Part shown: positions 24,632 through 35,098 of the stretch, piece after piece
Layout of the letters: each line of letters begins with the position of its first letter
Numbering within the stretch: the first letter of the stretch is position 1
Assembly: GCF_019218295.1 (NCBI RefSeq)
Contig: NZ_JAHUZF010000003.1
Span: 310,001 to 374,000, forward strand
Reading direction: 5' to 3'
From: Maritimibacter sp. DP1N21-5
GTDB lineage: Bacteria; Pseudomonadota; Alphaproteobacteria; Rhodobacterales; Rhodobacteraceae
DNA: 64,000 nt
Notes under the pieces: model-generated
What the model was told of the DNA's origin: nothing
The model's database searches: none
What the model saw: only the letters and a program-made list of their open reading frames with translations
Position numbers and translations under genes: made by a program

Positions 24632-26056
24632 ATGACACGCACGGTTGAATTGCCGCTCTGGCTGCTCGTCCTGATCCTTGCCTTCGCCGCCGTGACGCTG
24701 GCGTCGCATTTCCTGTTCCCGTCGGTTCGCTGGTTTTTCCGTCGCCGGATGGAACGCGCCGTGGCGCGGTTGAACACGCGCCTAACCCGGCCGATCGAGC
24801 CCTTCAAGCTCGCCCACCGGCACGACCTTATCCAGCGGCTTGTTTACGACGGCGAGGTGTCCGAGGCGATCCGGGACCATGCCCGCGAGGAAGGTGTGCC
24901 GGAACAAGTCGGCTTCGAACTGGCCCGCCGCTACGCCCGCGAGATCGTGCCGCGGTTTTCGGCCTTCCTTTACTTCAGCTTCGCGCGGCGATTGACGCGG
25001 ACCATTTCCCGCTGGTTCTACCGGGTGCGGATCGACGAGATCGACGAGCAGGTGATCAAGGATATCGACCCCGATGCCACCGTCGTCTACGTCATGAACC
25101 ACCGGTCGAACATGGATTACATGCTGGTCACGTGGCTCGCGATGGGGCGGTCGCATCTGTCCTATGCGGTGGGAGAATGGGCGCGGGTCTGGCCCCTGTC
25201 GGTGCTGATCCGGGCGATGGGTGCCTATTTCATCCGGCGGAAAAGCCGCAATGCGCTCTATCGCAAGGTGCTCGAACGCTACATTCAGGTCGCCGTGGCC
25301 GAGGGCACGACGCAGGGCATTTTTCCTGAGGGCGGGCTGTCGCTGACGGGTGAAGTCGGCGAGCCGAAGCTGGGTCTCATTTCGTATATCGTGGACGGGT
25401 TCAAGCCGGGGGTGTCGCGGGACGTGGTCTTCGTGCCGGTGGGGCTCAATTACGACCGGGTGATCGAAGACCGGGTCCTGATCGGGGCTTCGCGAAGCGG
25501 TGTGCGGCGGTTCCGGCTGCGGGCCTTCGACCTGTTGCGACACGTCCTGGCGCATCTGTTTCTGAAGATCACGGGCCGGTTCAAACGCTTCGGCTATGCC
25601 AGCGTGAGCGTGGGCGAGCCCCTGTCGCTGGCGGCCTTCCTGTCGGAGAACCCGCATCTGAAGTCGCCGACGACCCAGCTCGCGCGGCGCATGATGGCGC
25701 GGATCCGGGCCGCGGTTCCAGTCTTGCCGGTGCCGGTCATGGCGGCCGTGCTGTCAGAGGAGACCAGCCTGACGCGCGCCGAGATTTCCGAGCGCTTCAA
25801 CACGATGGTGCGCGACATGGCGCGGCGGGGCGCGCAGATCCATATGCCGCGTTCGCCCCGGTTCGATCCCGTGGAGCAGGGGCTCGAGCTCCTCCTCGTG
25901 CGCCGCGCCATCGAGGAAAAGGATGGGCGCATCATTGTGAACGACAGCGAACGCGAGTTGCTGCACTATTACGCCAGATCCATCGCGCATCTCTGCCCCG
26001 GGCTGGCCATACCCGCGCCGGGCGTGCCCACCGCTACGAAATCGAGCGCGACATAA
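24632..26056 (+). CDS. PlsB-type glycerol-phosphate acyltransferase
   Basis: The 474-residue protein has an N-terminal membrane helix (ELPLWLLVLILAFAAVTLASHFLF) and an acyltransferase domain. The catalytic HX4D box is in YVMNHRSNMDYMLVTW, the substrate motif in GIFPEGGLSLTG and further motifs in GAYFIRRKSRNALYRKVLERY. It would acylate glycerol-3-phosphate or lysophosphatidate at the inner membrane. The length and the C-terminal region past the catalytic core suit PlsB-like rather than short PlsC enzymes. A longer frame starts at TTG 24587, but ATG 24632 is more plausible. The gene stands between ecm and ccr, and no functional link to them is evident. Confidence 0.85.
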   Translation: MTRTVELPLWLLVLILAFAAVTLASHFLFPSVRWFFRRRMERAVARLNTRLTRPIEPFKLAHRHDLIQRLVYDGEVSEAIRDHAREEGVPEQVGFELARRYAREIVPRFSAFLYFSFARRLTRTISRWFYRVRIDEIDEQVIKDIDPDATVVYVMNHRSNMDYMLVTWLAMGRSHLSYAVGEWARVWPLSVLIRAMGAYFIRRKSRNALYRKVLERYIQVAVAEGTTQGIFPEGGLSLTGEVGEPKLGLISYIVDGFKPGVSRDVVFVPVGLNYDRVIEDRVLIGASRSGVRRFRLRAFDLLRHVLAHLFLKITGRFKRFGYASVSVGEPLSLAAFLSENPHLKSPTTQLARRMMARIRAAVPVLPVPVMAAVLSEETSLTRAEISERFNTMVRDMARRGAQIHMPRSPRFDPVEQGLELLLVRRAIEEKDGRIIVNDSERELLHYYARSIAHLCPGLAIPAPGVPTATKSSAT

Positions 26057-26080
26057 AATTACAAAATGCACCTAAGTAGG

Positions 26081-26113
26081 GTTGCATAGTTGCGCGGCCA
26101 TCCGTAATGCTGC
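26081..26113 (+). promoter_or_regulatory. Motif upstream of ccr shared with the ecm promoter
   Basis: GTTGCAT (26081-26087) and GTTGCGC (26089-26095) form a short direct repeat, and TAATGCTGC (26105-26113) follows. GTTGCGC and TAATGCTGC recur before ecm. Downstream, GTTGCGGCAAC (26134-26144) is a near-perfect dyad. TTGC-based repeats recall the sites of RamB/PccR-type regulators of short-chain acyl-CoA metabolism, but binding is only inferred. Confidence 0.45.
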
Positions 26114-26173
26114 ACCAGCAGCCGCAATTCTGCGTTGCGGCAACAGATTCGCAGTTGGACCAAGGAGGCCCAG

Positions 26174-27454
26174 ATGTCACTCGATGCACCGGCGATCGCC
26201 GCCTACGACGCGCCCGAAAAGGATCTCTACGAGATCGGCGAGATCCCCCCGATGGGTTACGTGCCGAAACAGATGTATGCCTGGGCCATCCGTCGGGACC
26301 GTCAGGGCGAACCCAACAAGGCGATGCAGGTCGAGGTGGTCGACGTGCCCCGGATCGACAGCCATGAGGTTCTGGTCCTCGTGATGGCGGCGGGCGTCAA
26401 CTACAACGGCATCTGGGCCGGTCTCGGCGTCCCGATCAGCATGTTCGACGTCCACAAGCAGGACTACCACATCGCCGGCTCCGACGCGTCGGGTATCGTC
26501 TGGGCGGTGGGTGACAAGGTGAAGACCTGGAAAGTGGGCGACGAGGTCGTCATCCACTGCAATCAGGACGACGGCGACGACGAAGAATGCAACGGTGGCG
26601 ACCCGATGTATTCGCCGAGCCAGCGGATCTGGGGCTACGAGACGCCGGACGGCTCCTTCGCCCAGTTCACCCGCGTGCAGGCGCAGCAGCTTCTGCCGCG
26701 TCCCAAGCACCTGACCTGGGAAGAAAGCGCCTGTTACACGCTGACGCTCGCCACCGCCTACCGGATGCTCTTCGGCCACCACCCGCATGAGTTGAAGCCC
26801 GGTCAGAACGTACTGGTCTGGGGGGCCTCGGGCGGTCTCGGTTCCTATGCGATCCAGCTCATCAACGCCGCGGGCGGCAACGCGATCGGCGTGATCTCGG
26901 GCGAGGACAAGCGCGACTTCGTCATGCAGCTGGGCGCCAAGGGCGTCATCAACCGCAAGGACTTCAACTGTTGGGGCCAGCTTCCCACGGTGAACACCGA
27001 CGAATACAAGGAGTGGTTCAAGGAAGCCCGTCGCTTCGGCGCGGCGATCTGGGAGTTCACCGGCAAGGGCAACAACGTCGACATCGTCTTCGAGCACCCG
27101 GGCGAAGCGACGTTCCCTGTCTCCTCCTTCGTCTGCAAGAAGGGCGGCATGGTCGTGATCTGCGCCGGGACCTCCGGTTTCAACTGCACCTTCGACGTGC
27201 GCTACATCTGGATGCACCAAAAGCGCTTGCAAGGGTCGCACTTCGCCCACCTGAAGCAGGCGGCGGCGGCGAACAAGCTGATGATCGAACGGCGCATCGA
27301 CCCCTTCATGTCGGAGGTGTTCCCCTGGGACGAAATCCCCGCGGCGCATATGATGATGTACAAGAACGAGCATAAGCCCGGGAACATGTCGGTTCTCGTT
27401 CAGGCGCCCAGAACGGGTCTCAGGACGCTGGAAGACGTGATCGACGCGCGCTGA
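26174..27454 (+). CDS. ccrA: Crotonyl-CoA carboxylase/reductase
   Basis: The 426-residue enzyme reductively carboxylates crotonyl-CoA to (2S)-ethylmalonyl-CoA with NADPH, the committing step of the ethylmalonyl-CoA pathway. It is a medium-chain dehydrogenase-fold protein: VLVLVMAAGVNYNGIWAGLG near the N-terminus, the nucleotide-binding VLVWGASGGLGSYAIQLI, and then NPxxx-type insertions with GGMVVICAGTSGFNCTFDVRYIWMHQKRLQGSHFA (in parts). The HCNQDDGDDEECNGGDP and YKEWFKEARRFGAAIWE stretches are typical of Ccr. AAGGAGG precedes the ATG, and a terminator follows the stop. Confidence 0.97.
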   Translation: MSLDAPAIAAYDAPEKDLYEIGEIPPMGYVPKQMYAWAIRRDRQGEPNKAMQVEVVDVPRIDSHEVLVLVMAAGVNYNGIWAGLGVPISMFDVHKQDYHIAGSDASGIVWAVGDKVKTWKVGDEVVIHCNQDDGDDEECNGGDPMYSPSQRIWGYETPDGSFAQFTRVQAQQLLPRPKHLTWEESACYTLTLATAYRMLFGHHPHELKPGQNVLVWGASGGLGSYAIQLINAAGGNAIGVISGEDKRDFVMQLGAKGVINRKDFNCWGQLPTVNTDEYKEWFKEARRFGAAIWEFTGKGNNVDIVFEHPGEATFPVSSFVCKKGGMVVICAGTSGFNCTFDVRYIWMHQKRLQGSHFAHLKQAAAANKLMIERRIDPFMSEVFPWDEIPAAHMMMYKNEHKPGNMSVLVQAPRTGLRTLEDVIDAR

Positions 27455-27475
27455 TCCGGGCGGAAACATGATTAG

Positions 27476-27507
27476 GGGCCTCGCAGGTAACTGCGGGGCC
27501 CTTTGCT
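27476..27507 (+). terminator. Hairpin terminator after ccr
   Basis: GGGCC, a G-T pair and CGCAG pair with CTGCG and GGCCC around the loop GTAA, followed by TTTGC. It lies about 20 bases past the ccr stop. Confidence 0.65.
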
Positions 27508-27707
27508 ATGAGCACCTGCCGGCAATTCTGCGTAATGATCCGCGAATCACTCTCGTCCAATTGTCGTCGATCCGTGAACAATCGCAGTCCGAACAGGGCC
27601 TTGGCCGCGCTGACCTCACCAGAAAAGGGGAGGGCAAAGCAGCGAATTGTCCTGCAATTTCCGGGAGATGAAAATTAACGAACCACAACCTTAAGGTGAT
27701 CCTTTAC

Positions 27708-27932
27708 ATGAAACACGTTTGGCTGATTGATGTCATGGCCGACCTCCGGGCCTTTGCGGACGCAAAAGGGCTTCGGGCCAGCGCCGCCGCGCTCGACGAT
27801 GCGATCCTGGTGGCGACGGCCGAACTCGCCGCGCGCGGAGGCCTCGGTATGAGGTCCGACGAACGTGGGGATGACCATGAAGGCCAGAGTTCAAACGTTG
27901 CTTTCCTCTTTGGCGAGCGCCGACACGCTTGA
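27708..27932 (+). CDS. Small protein overlapping the start of luxR
   Basis: A 74-residue reading frame begins MKHVWLIDVMADLRAFADAKGLRASAAALDDAILVATAELAARG (read in pieces) and is preceded by AAGGTGA about nine bases upstream. The first 45 residues look like a compact helical protein; the last part is rich in charged residues and is read from the same DNA as the LuxR N-terminus. The gene overlaps luxR by 56 bases, which suggests translational coupling. I have the impression that similar short proteins accompany luxR genes in Rhodobacterales, but could not verify it. No function is assigned; a role in controlling LuxR is inference. Confidence 0.6.
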   Translation: MKHVWLIDVMADLRAFADAKGLRASAAALDDAILVATAELAARGGLGMRSDERGDDHEGQSSNVAFLFGERRHA

Positions 27933-28590
27933 GCGACTGCAAGCCGTGACCGAAGCGGTCCGGGACCACTACGGCGTTACGCATACGGTCTATCACTGGG
28001 TGAACTCGGACGGAGAACGCTTTGGGGCGGGGACCTATCCCTCGTCCTGGGTGGATCGCTATCTCGAGATGGACTACCTCCGGATGGACCCGGTGATCTT
28101 CGGCTGTTTCCAAAGGTTCACTCCGGCCAATTGGAAGCAGTTCGACTGGTCTGCCAAACCGGCGCGGGCGATGTATCTGGATGCGCTGGATCACGGGCTG
28201 GGCAATCAGGGCTATTCCGTCCCGCTCCACGGCCCGCAGGGGCAATTCGCGCTCTTCACCCTGAACCACACTTGCGAAGACGATGTATGGGAGGCTTTCA
28301 TCGAGGCCAACGACCATGACCTCATCGTTCTGGCGCATGAGTTCAACAAGCGCGCGCTTCAGTTCGAGCAGGGCTCCGACCCGCTCGCCGCGCCGCAACT
28401 GTCTCCTCGCGAGCTCGCCTCGATCCGATGTCTGGCGCGGGGGCTGTCGCGGCAACAGGCGGCGACGGAGCTCGGCATCTCGGAACATACGATACGTGTC
28501 TATATCGAAAGCGCGCGCCACAAGCTGGGCGCGATCAATACGACCCATGCGGTGGCGCGCGCGCTCTCGACGGGGTTGATCATCGTTTGA
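27877..28590 (+). CDS. LuxR family quorum-sensing transcriptional regulator
   Basis: The 237-residue protein has an autoinducer-binding domain (about residues 20-160) and a C-terminal LuxR helix-turn-helix (about 175-237). The acyl-homoserine-lactone contact residues of the family are present at the expected spacing: W58, Y62, D71, P72 and W86. The DNA-binding part reads LSPRELASIRCLARGLSRQQ, ELGISEHTIRVYIESARHKLG. ATG 27877 follows GGGG; GTG 27865 and ATG 27871 are alternatives. No luxI is adjacent; one lies 10 kb away at 38199. It probably binds AHL in the cytoplasm and regulates target promoters. Confidence 0.92.
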   Translation: MKARVQTLLSSLASADTLERLQAVTEAVRDHYGVTHTVYHWVNSDGERFGAGTYPSSWVDRYLEMDYLRMDPVIFGCFQRFTPANWKQFDWSAKPARAMYLDALDHGLGNQGYSVPLHGPQGQFALFTLNHTCEDDVWEAFIEANDHDLIVLAHEFNKRALQFEQGSDPLAAPQLSPRELASIRCLARGLSRQQAATELGISEHTIRVYIESARHKLGAINTTHAVARALSTGLIIV

Positions 28591-28626
28591 CTTGAGGCAA
28601 GGCACAGGGGGCCTATGCTCGCGACC

Positions 28627-29082
28627 ATGAGCCAGTCCATCCTCTTCGTCTGTCTTGGAAACATCTGCCGGTCGCCGGCAGCCGAGGCCGTGACGCGGGC
28701 CTTTGCCCAGGGGCGCGGCGTGAGGGTCGACAGTGCGGGCACCTCGGGCTGGCATATTGGCGAGCCGCCCTATGGCGCGATGCAGGCGGCGGCGCGGGCG
28801 CGGGGCTACGACATGTCCACCCTGCGCGCGCGCCAGTTTTCCACCCGGGATTTCGGCCGCTTCGACATGATCGTGGTGATGGACGACGAGAACCGCGCGG
28901 AGGTGGAGGCGCTTCGCCCGGCAGGCGACGGAACGACGGTCGTGCTGTTCACCAACTTTGCGGATGTTGCGGGGCCGTTCGCCGGAGCGGACCACGTGCC
29001 CGATCCTTACTACACGCGCGACTTCGACGGGACGCTCGACCTGATCGAAGACTGCGCGCGGGGTCTGATCGCCCGGCTCTAG
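28627..29082 (+). CDS. Low-molecular-weight protein-tyrosine phosphatase
   Basis: The 151-residue protein has the P-loop CLGNICRSP near the N-terminus, matching the C(X)5R(S/T) signature, where the first Cys is the nucleophile and the Arg binds phosphate. The acid loop VPDPYY near the end carries the general-acid Asp. Such enzymes remove phosphate from tyrosines or arginines on proteins; in bacteria they often act on polysaccharide-export kinases. ATG 28615 would add four residues. It follows luxR by 36 bases and may be cotranscribed. Confidence 0.93.
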   Translation: MSQSILFVCLGNICRSPAAEAVTRAFAQGRGVRVDSAGTSGWHIGEPPYGAMQAAARARGYDMSTLRARQFSTRDFGRFDMIVVMDDENRAEVEALRPAGDGTTVVLFTNFADVAGPFAGADHVPDPYYTRDFDGTLDLIEDCARGLIARL

Positions 29083-29086
29083 TGTT

Positions 29087-29413
29087 CTAGCTGCAATACC
29101 TCTCGGCGGCGGCCCCGTATTCCTTCCACTTCAACCAGAAGCTCTCGTCGTTCTCATCCGGGCTTTGACGCAGTTCCTGGCTCTTGTGCGGGTCGTCGAA
29201 CAGCGCCGCGCCCTTGTGCTGGTCGGAGGGGGCGAGAACCTGATCCGCGACCTGCTGAATGCAGGTGCACAGGACGGCGGCGGCGCTGCCGCGTTCGGAG
29301 CCCACACAGGCCTTCTCGATGATCCCCATGGCCGCTGCCGGCCCCGGCGCGCCGACGACGCAGCCAAACGTGACGGTGCCTGCCAGCACCGCACCCTTCA
29401 GTATCCCTTGCAT
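29087..29413 (-). CDS. Small exported protein of unknown function
   Basis: The 108-residue protein starts with a signal peptide (MQGILKGAVLAGTVTFGCVVGAPGPAAA, cleavage after AAA near residue 28). The mature part has IIEKACVGSERGSAAAVLCTCIQQVADQVLAPSDQHKGAALF in pieces and ends AAERYCS, with four cysteines in all. I recall relatives in Rhodobacterales labelled 'arginine transporter', a name the sequence does not support. It may be a disulfide-stabilised periplasmic protein. GGGAG precedes the ATG. Confidence 0.75.
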   Translation of the reverse strand: MQGILKGAVLAGTVTFGCVVGAPGPAAAMGIIEKACVGSERGSAAAVLCTCIQQVADQVLAPSDQHKGAALFDDPHKSQELRQSPDENDESFWLKWKEYGAAAERYCS

Positions 29414-29514
29414 CGGTTGCTCCCGATTTCGTTGCCATGGCGCAGAATACCGCCACGGGCGCGGTCTATAGCACGACTTCGGGCTTTGGGGAATCACCTG
29501 CGTTCGGACGGCGG

Positions 29515-30456
29515 TCAAAGCCGCGTCAGTGTGGCAGCGGCGGCGAGGCGGTCGACATCGGCGGGCCGGCACAGTTCGGTTCCATCGGTCATGACGGCGG
29601 CGGAAGCCGCGGCGCAGCCCCTTACCAGCGCGGCCTCGGGCAGGGCGCCTTGGGACAGGGCGAGGGCGAAGCCGCCCACGAAGCTGTCACCCGCTCCGAT
29701 CTTGGAGCGCACCGGCACATCGGGCGTCGTGGCATGAAAGAGCCCCGCGCGGCTTGCCAGCACCGAGCCCTGCGCCCCCATCGCCAGGACCACGATCTCG
29801 GCCAGCCCCTTGGCCACCAGCGTCTGGGCAAAACCGGCGACGGCGGCACGGTCGGGCAGGGGATGCCCGGCAAGATCGGCGCTTTCGGCTCCGTCGAGGC
29901 GCAGCACATAGGGGGCAGAGGCGGAGGCAAGCGTGCGAAGCGGCGGGCCGGAGGTGTCGAGGATGACCCGCGCACCCTTTTGCGCTGTCGCCGCGACGAG
30001 CGCCCCCGGGAATGCGGCAGGCAGGCCGGGAGGCTGGCTTCCCGAGAGGACGACGAGCGCGTCCTCGTGCGCGGCTTCGGCGATGGCGGCGCAGGCCCTG
30101 TCACCCAGTGCCTCGGTCCAGACCGGTCCCGGCATGACGAAGCGGTATTGAGCGCCGCTTTCGCGGTCGGTGACGGCGAGGGACTGGCGGGTCTCGCCGG
30201 GCATGTCGAACCAGACCGGATCGAGCGGCTCTGTCGCGAGGAGGTCGGCGAATTGGTCGCCCACGTGACCTGCGCGCGCGACGAAGGCCTGCGCCCGCCC
30301 GCCCAGAATGCCGACGGCCCGTGCCACATTCACCCCGCCGCCACCGGGTTCCGCCCTCAGAGCATCGCAGCGCAGCTTGTCACCGGGGCGCACCACGGGG
30401 GCCGAAGTCGACAGGTCAAGCGCTGGGTTCAGGGTCACGGTGAGGATCGCGGTCAT
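29515..30456 (-). CDS. PfkB family carbohydrate kinase (1-phosphofructokinase-like)
   Basis: The 313-residue protein has the ribokinase fold: the substrate motif LNPALDLSTS at the start, AEPGGGGVNVARAV, then TVSGSLPPG-like VVLSGSQPPGLPAAF and the C-terminal signature SKIGAGDSFVGGFALAL, whose Asp is the catalytic base. The LNPALD start and length point to the tagatose-/fructose-phosphate kinase group. The nearest neighbours are unrelated, so the sugar is not identified. Confidence 0.85.
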   Translation of the reverse strand: MTAILTVTLNPALDLSTSAPVVRPGDKLRCDALRAEPGGGGVNVARAVGILGGRAQAFVARAGHVGDQFADLLATEPLDPVWFDMPGETRQSLAVTDRESGAQYRFVMPGPVWTEALGDRACAAIAEAAHEDALVVLSGSQPPGLPAAFPGALVAATAQKGARVILDTSGPPLRTLASASAPYVLRLDGAESADLAGHPLPDRAAVAGFAQTLVAKGLAEIVVLAMGAQGSVLASRAGLFHATTPDVPVRSKIGAGDSFVGGFALALSQGALPEAALVRGCAAASAAVMTDGTELCRPADVDRLAAAATLTRL

Positions 30457-30611
30457 GGCCCGACGCTAGTCCTCCCGCGTGGGCGCGTCACCCGCTTTCC
30501 GTGTAACAGCCGTCACGCAAGTTTTGCTGGGTCGTCGCAGGACCGTCACGCCGCTGTTTCCCAATTCCGCACTCTGTTCGGATCAAGCGAAACCAACAGT
30601 CGGAGGACGAC

Positions 30612-31841
30612 ATGATCCCGAAACGCAGCTTTTTCACGGCGCTTGCCGCCAGCCCCGTCATTCTGGGCGCACTGATGGCAGGCACCGCCATGGCGAATAC
30701 CGTGGAACTGGGACCGCGGCCCTTTTATCTCATCGACCGGATGGAGGCGGGTCCACTCAAGGACAAGCTCGCCTCCTGCACGGGGATGGAGATGCAGTCG
30801 TCGCCCTTTTCCATCGCGCACCGGGGCGCACCGCTCATGTTTCCGGAGCACACGGTGGAGAGCAATCGCGCCGCCGCACGGATGGGCGCAGGCGTGATGG
30901 AATGTGACGTGGCCTTCACGGCGGACAAGGAACTCGTCTGCCGCCATGCGCAGAACGACCTGCATACGACCACGAATATCCTGGCCACGGACCTCGCCGC
31001 CAAATGCACTGTCCCCTTCACGGGGGCGACCGGCACCGAAGAGGCTCAGGTGGAATGTCGGACTTCGGACATCACGCTGGCCGAGTTCAAAGGGCTCATC
31101 GGCAAGATGGACGCGGGCAATCCGGAGGCGACCACGGTCGAGGACTACATGAACGCGACCGCGCCCTGGCGCACCGATCTTTATTCGGCGATGGGCGGCA
31201 CGCTCATGACGCATGCGGACTCGATCGCGCTCTTCGACGAAATGGACGCACAATTCACCCCCGAGTTGAAGGACCCGGCGGTCGACATGCCCTTCGACGG
31301 CTACACGATGGACGACTATGCCCATCAGATGATCGAGGAATACCGCGTCGCCGGGATCGACCCCGCCCGCGTCTGGCCGCAGAGTTTCAACGAAGACGTG
31401 GTGAAATACTGGATCGAGAACGAGGGGGAGTTCGGGGCACAGGCCGTGTTCCTCGTGGAATGGACCGATGGCTTCGACGAGCAGGACGAAACTACCTGGC
31501 TGCAGGATTTCGCGGCGTTGAAGGCGGACGGCGTCAATTACCTCGCCCCCTCGATCAACATGCTTGTCACGCTGGAAGAGGGCGAGATCGTTGCGTCCGC
31601 CTATGCGAAGGCCGCGAAGGCGGCCGGGCTGAACCTCATTGCCTGGACCCTGGAACGCTCGGGTCCGCTGATGAACGGGGGCGGCTGGTATTATGAGAGC
31701 GTGAACGAGGTGATCGACAACGACGCCGATTATTTCGAAGTGCTCGACGCGCTGGCGCAGGATGTGGGCGTGCAGGGCGTGTTTTCCGACTGGCCCGCGA
31801 CGGTCACCTATTATGCCAATTGCATGGGCATCGGCTCCTGA
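30612..31841 (+). CDS. Periplasmic glycerophosphodiester phosphodiesterase
   Basis: The 409-residue protein has a signal peptide ([28 protein letters not shown], cleavage about residue 28). The catalytic barrel begins with [18 protein letters not shown], which holds the conserved His-Arg, Glu and His of the GDPD family, and [20 protein letters not shown] contains the metal-binding Glu and Asp. Its C-terminal half has [13 protein letters not shown]. The enzyme hydrolyses glycerophosphodiesters to glycerol-3-phosphate and an alcohol. GGAGGACGAC precedes the ATG, and terminator-like hairpins follow the stop. Confidence 0.93.
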   Translation: MIPKRSFFTALAASPVILGALMAGTAMANTVELGPRPFYLIDRMEAGPLKDKLASCTGMEMQSSPFSIAHRGAPLMFPEHTVESNRAAARMGAGVMECDVAFTADKELVCRHAQNDLHTTTNILATDLAAKCTVPFTGATGTEEAQVECRTSDITLAEFKGLIGKMDAGNPEATTVEDYMNATAPWRTDLYSAMGGTLMTHADSIALFDEMDAQFTPELKDPAVDMPFDGYTMDDYAHQMIEEYRVAGIDPARVWPQSFNEDVVKYWIENEGEFGAQAVFLVEWTDGFDEQDETTWLQDFAALKADGVNYLAPSINMLVTLEEGEIVASAYAKAAKAAGLNLIAWTLERSGPLMNGGGWYYESVNEVIDNDADYFEVLDALAQDVGVQGVFSDWPATVTYYANCMGIGS

Positions 31842-31847
31842 TGGTTT

Positions 31848-31969
31848 CGTCGCAGACTTCGCCTGCGACGACCGTCTGGGGGAGGCTTTGCCTCCCCCTT
31901 CGCCATTGTCGCTCGGTCCAATGGCACAACAATGTTGACCCCTCCAAGGTATTTGGGAAGCAGCGAAGG
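31848..31969 (+). repeat. Composite intergenic element C: two hairpins and a GGTATTT box
   Basis: CGTCGCAG (31848-31855) pairs with CTGCGACG (31863-31870). GGGGGAGGC (31878-31886) pairs perfectly with GCCTCCCCC (31890-31898) around TTT. AAGGTATTTGGGAAGCAGCG follows at 31946-31965. The hairpins probably terminate the glycerophosphodiesterase transcript. The box resembles those of the elements near 17000 and 41250. Confidence 0.55.
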
Positions 31970-32064
31970 AAATTCAGTCTGCACTGATGCACAGAGGGGT
32001 GGGTTGCAGACCGCACTTTTGCCACGCAAGTTTTCAGGAGCCGCATTTCAGAAAAGAGGTTCCC

Positions 32065-32640
32065 ATGTCGCAGGACGCGCCGCTCAAGATCAAGATCATC
32101 ACCGCCTCGACCCGGCCCGGTCGCATCGGTCCCGTCGTGACCGACTGGATCGCCGGTGTCGCGCGCGAAAGGGCGGCTTTCGACATCGACGTCGTGGATC
32201 TGGCCGAGCTTGACCTGCCGCTGATGAACGAGCCGAAACATCCCTCGATGCAGGACTATCAGCACGAACATACCAAACGCTGGGCGGCGATCGCGGATGA
32301 GGCGGACGGGTTCATATTCGTCACGCCGGAATACGATTTCTTCCCCCCCGCGAGCGTGGTGAACGCGCTGCAGTATCTGCTTCTCGAATGGTCGAAGAAG
32401 CCGGCCGCGGTGGTAAGCTACGGCGGGGTGTCGGGCGGGCTCCGGTCGATGCAGGTCTTGCGCGGGCTGATGGGCAACCTCAACATGGTGGCCTTGTCGA
32501 AGTCGATCCCCGTGCCCTTCGTCCACCGCATGGTGAAAGACGGCGTGCTGGAACCCAACGAGGCAATGATCGACGGGGCGAAGCTCATGCTCGACGAGTT
32601 GGAAAGCTGGGGGCGCGGTCTGCGCGAGATGCGCGGTTAG
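32065..32640 (+). CDS. NADPH-dependent FMN reductase family protein
   Basis: The 191-residue flavodoxin-like protein starts KIKIITASTRPGRIGPVVTDW, in which STRPGRIG is the FMN phosphate loop, and has the second flavin contact FVTPEYDFFPPASVVNALQYL and the AVVSYGGVSGGLRS segment. The family reduces FMN or quinones with NAD(P)H. AGAGG lies before ATG 32065; the frame is open further upstream but without support. Its stop overlaps the stop of the convergent small-protein gene. Confidence 0.9.
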   Translation: MSQDAPLKIKIITASTRPGRIGPVVTDWIAGVARERAAFDIDVVDLAELDLPLMNEPKHPSMQDYQHEHTKRWAAIADEADGFIFVTPEYDFFPPASVVNALQYLLLEWSKKPAAVVSYGGVSGGLRSMQVLRGLMGNLNMVALSKSIPVPFVHRMVKDGVLEPNEAMIDGAKLMLDELESWGRGLREMRG

Positions 32641-32816
32641 GGGCCCTCGGGCGGATCGCCGGGGTCATCCTTCTTGTTCTTGGTGTCGCCCAGTGCGGCA
32701 CCGAAGGCCGCGCCAATGCCGGCACCGAAGGCAATGCCCACGCCAATATTGTCCATCGCGACACCGAACCCGGTTCCAATTCCGATGCCGATCGCGATCC
32801 AGACGCCCATAGTCAT
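32637..32816 (-). CDS. 59-residue glycine-zipper membrane protein
   Basis: The minus strand has GAGGAG followed after nine bases by an ATG, then a 59-codon frame ending in TAA. The first 41 residues are hydrophobic with regularly spaced glycines (WIAIGIGIGTGFGVAMD, then NIGVGIAFGAGIGAAFGAAL), the pattern of a glycine zipper that packs transmembrane helices. The tail is charged (GDTKNKKDDPGDPPEGP). The stop shares three bases with the convergent FMN reductase stop. Codon use matches the surrounding genes. Such peptides are usually inner-membrane proteins of unknown role. Confidence 0.7.
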   Translation of the reverse strand: MTMGVWIAIGIGIGTGFGVAMDNIGVGIAFGAGIGAAFGAALGDTKNKKDDPGDPPEGP

Positions 32817-32926
32817 GATATTTCTCCTCTCGGATACGACATGGGGGTGCTTGGACGCGCAGACAAACGCCGCGGCATGATTTTGCCCACTTCCACGGGT
32901 GCCGGAAGCCTGATATCTCGCGCGCC

Positions 32927-34726
<1,800 letters not shown>

Positions 34727-35098
34727 GGTGCGTCTTATGACCTTGCCCCAGGGTTTAGTTCGAGTCCTCGCCTCAAACGCTGAACGTCTGGTTCAAAAGA
34801 TGTTCCTGACAACTGCAAGGAGCGGGTGACTAGCCCGCGACGCGCCCCACCCGCCCCCGGGTGCGGGTGCATTGGCGATGTCTCGCGGTTTCAATCCGAG
34901 TTCGGGCTTTTGAGGTAAACCGCAGGCCGCAAGCGGATCAAAGTTCCCACCGACGGGACTGGCGCGTCTAATTATCTACCCAGCAATACCAAAAATCTTC
35001 TAAGGGAACCTAGAAAAGTTTATAGTTATTGCAGACTGTGTCCCCTTTGAGTGCAAAATTCACTCTTCGAAGTTTGGGTTAGTTTCCAAGGCGGAATT
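34727..35098. other. Intergenic region between lepA and the DUF2971 gene
   Basis: No gene was recognised in these 372 bases. GTTCGAGTCCTC at 34758-34769 repeats the T-arm of the tRNA-Arg at 37816. CACCCGC and GCGGGTG near 34850-34870 form a GC hairpin without a T run. From about 34965 the sequence becomes visibly A+T-rich and continues so through the next gene. Confidence 0.4.

Noticed and set aside
27468..27671. 67-residue plus-strand frame beginning MIRGLAGNCGALCYEH after ccr
   Set aside because: It runs over the ccr terminator, has no ribosome site, and its composition is not protein-like.
34830..34880. GC hairpin after lepA as a terminator
   Set aside because: The stem has no following T run on either strand.
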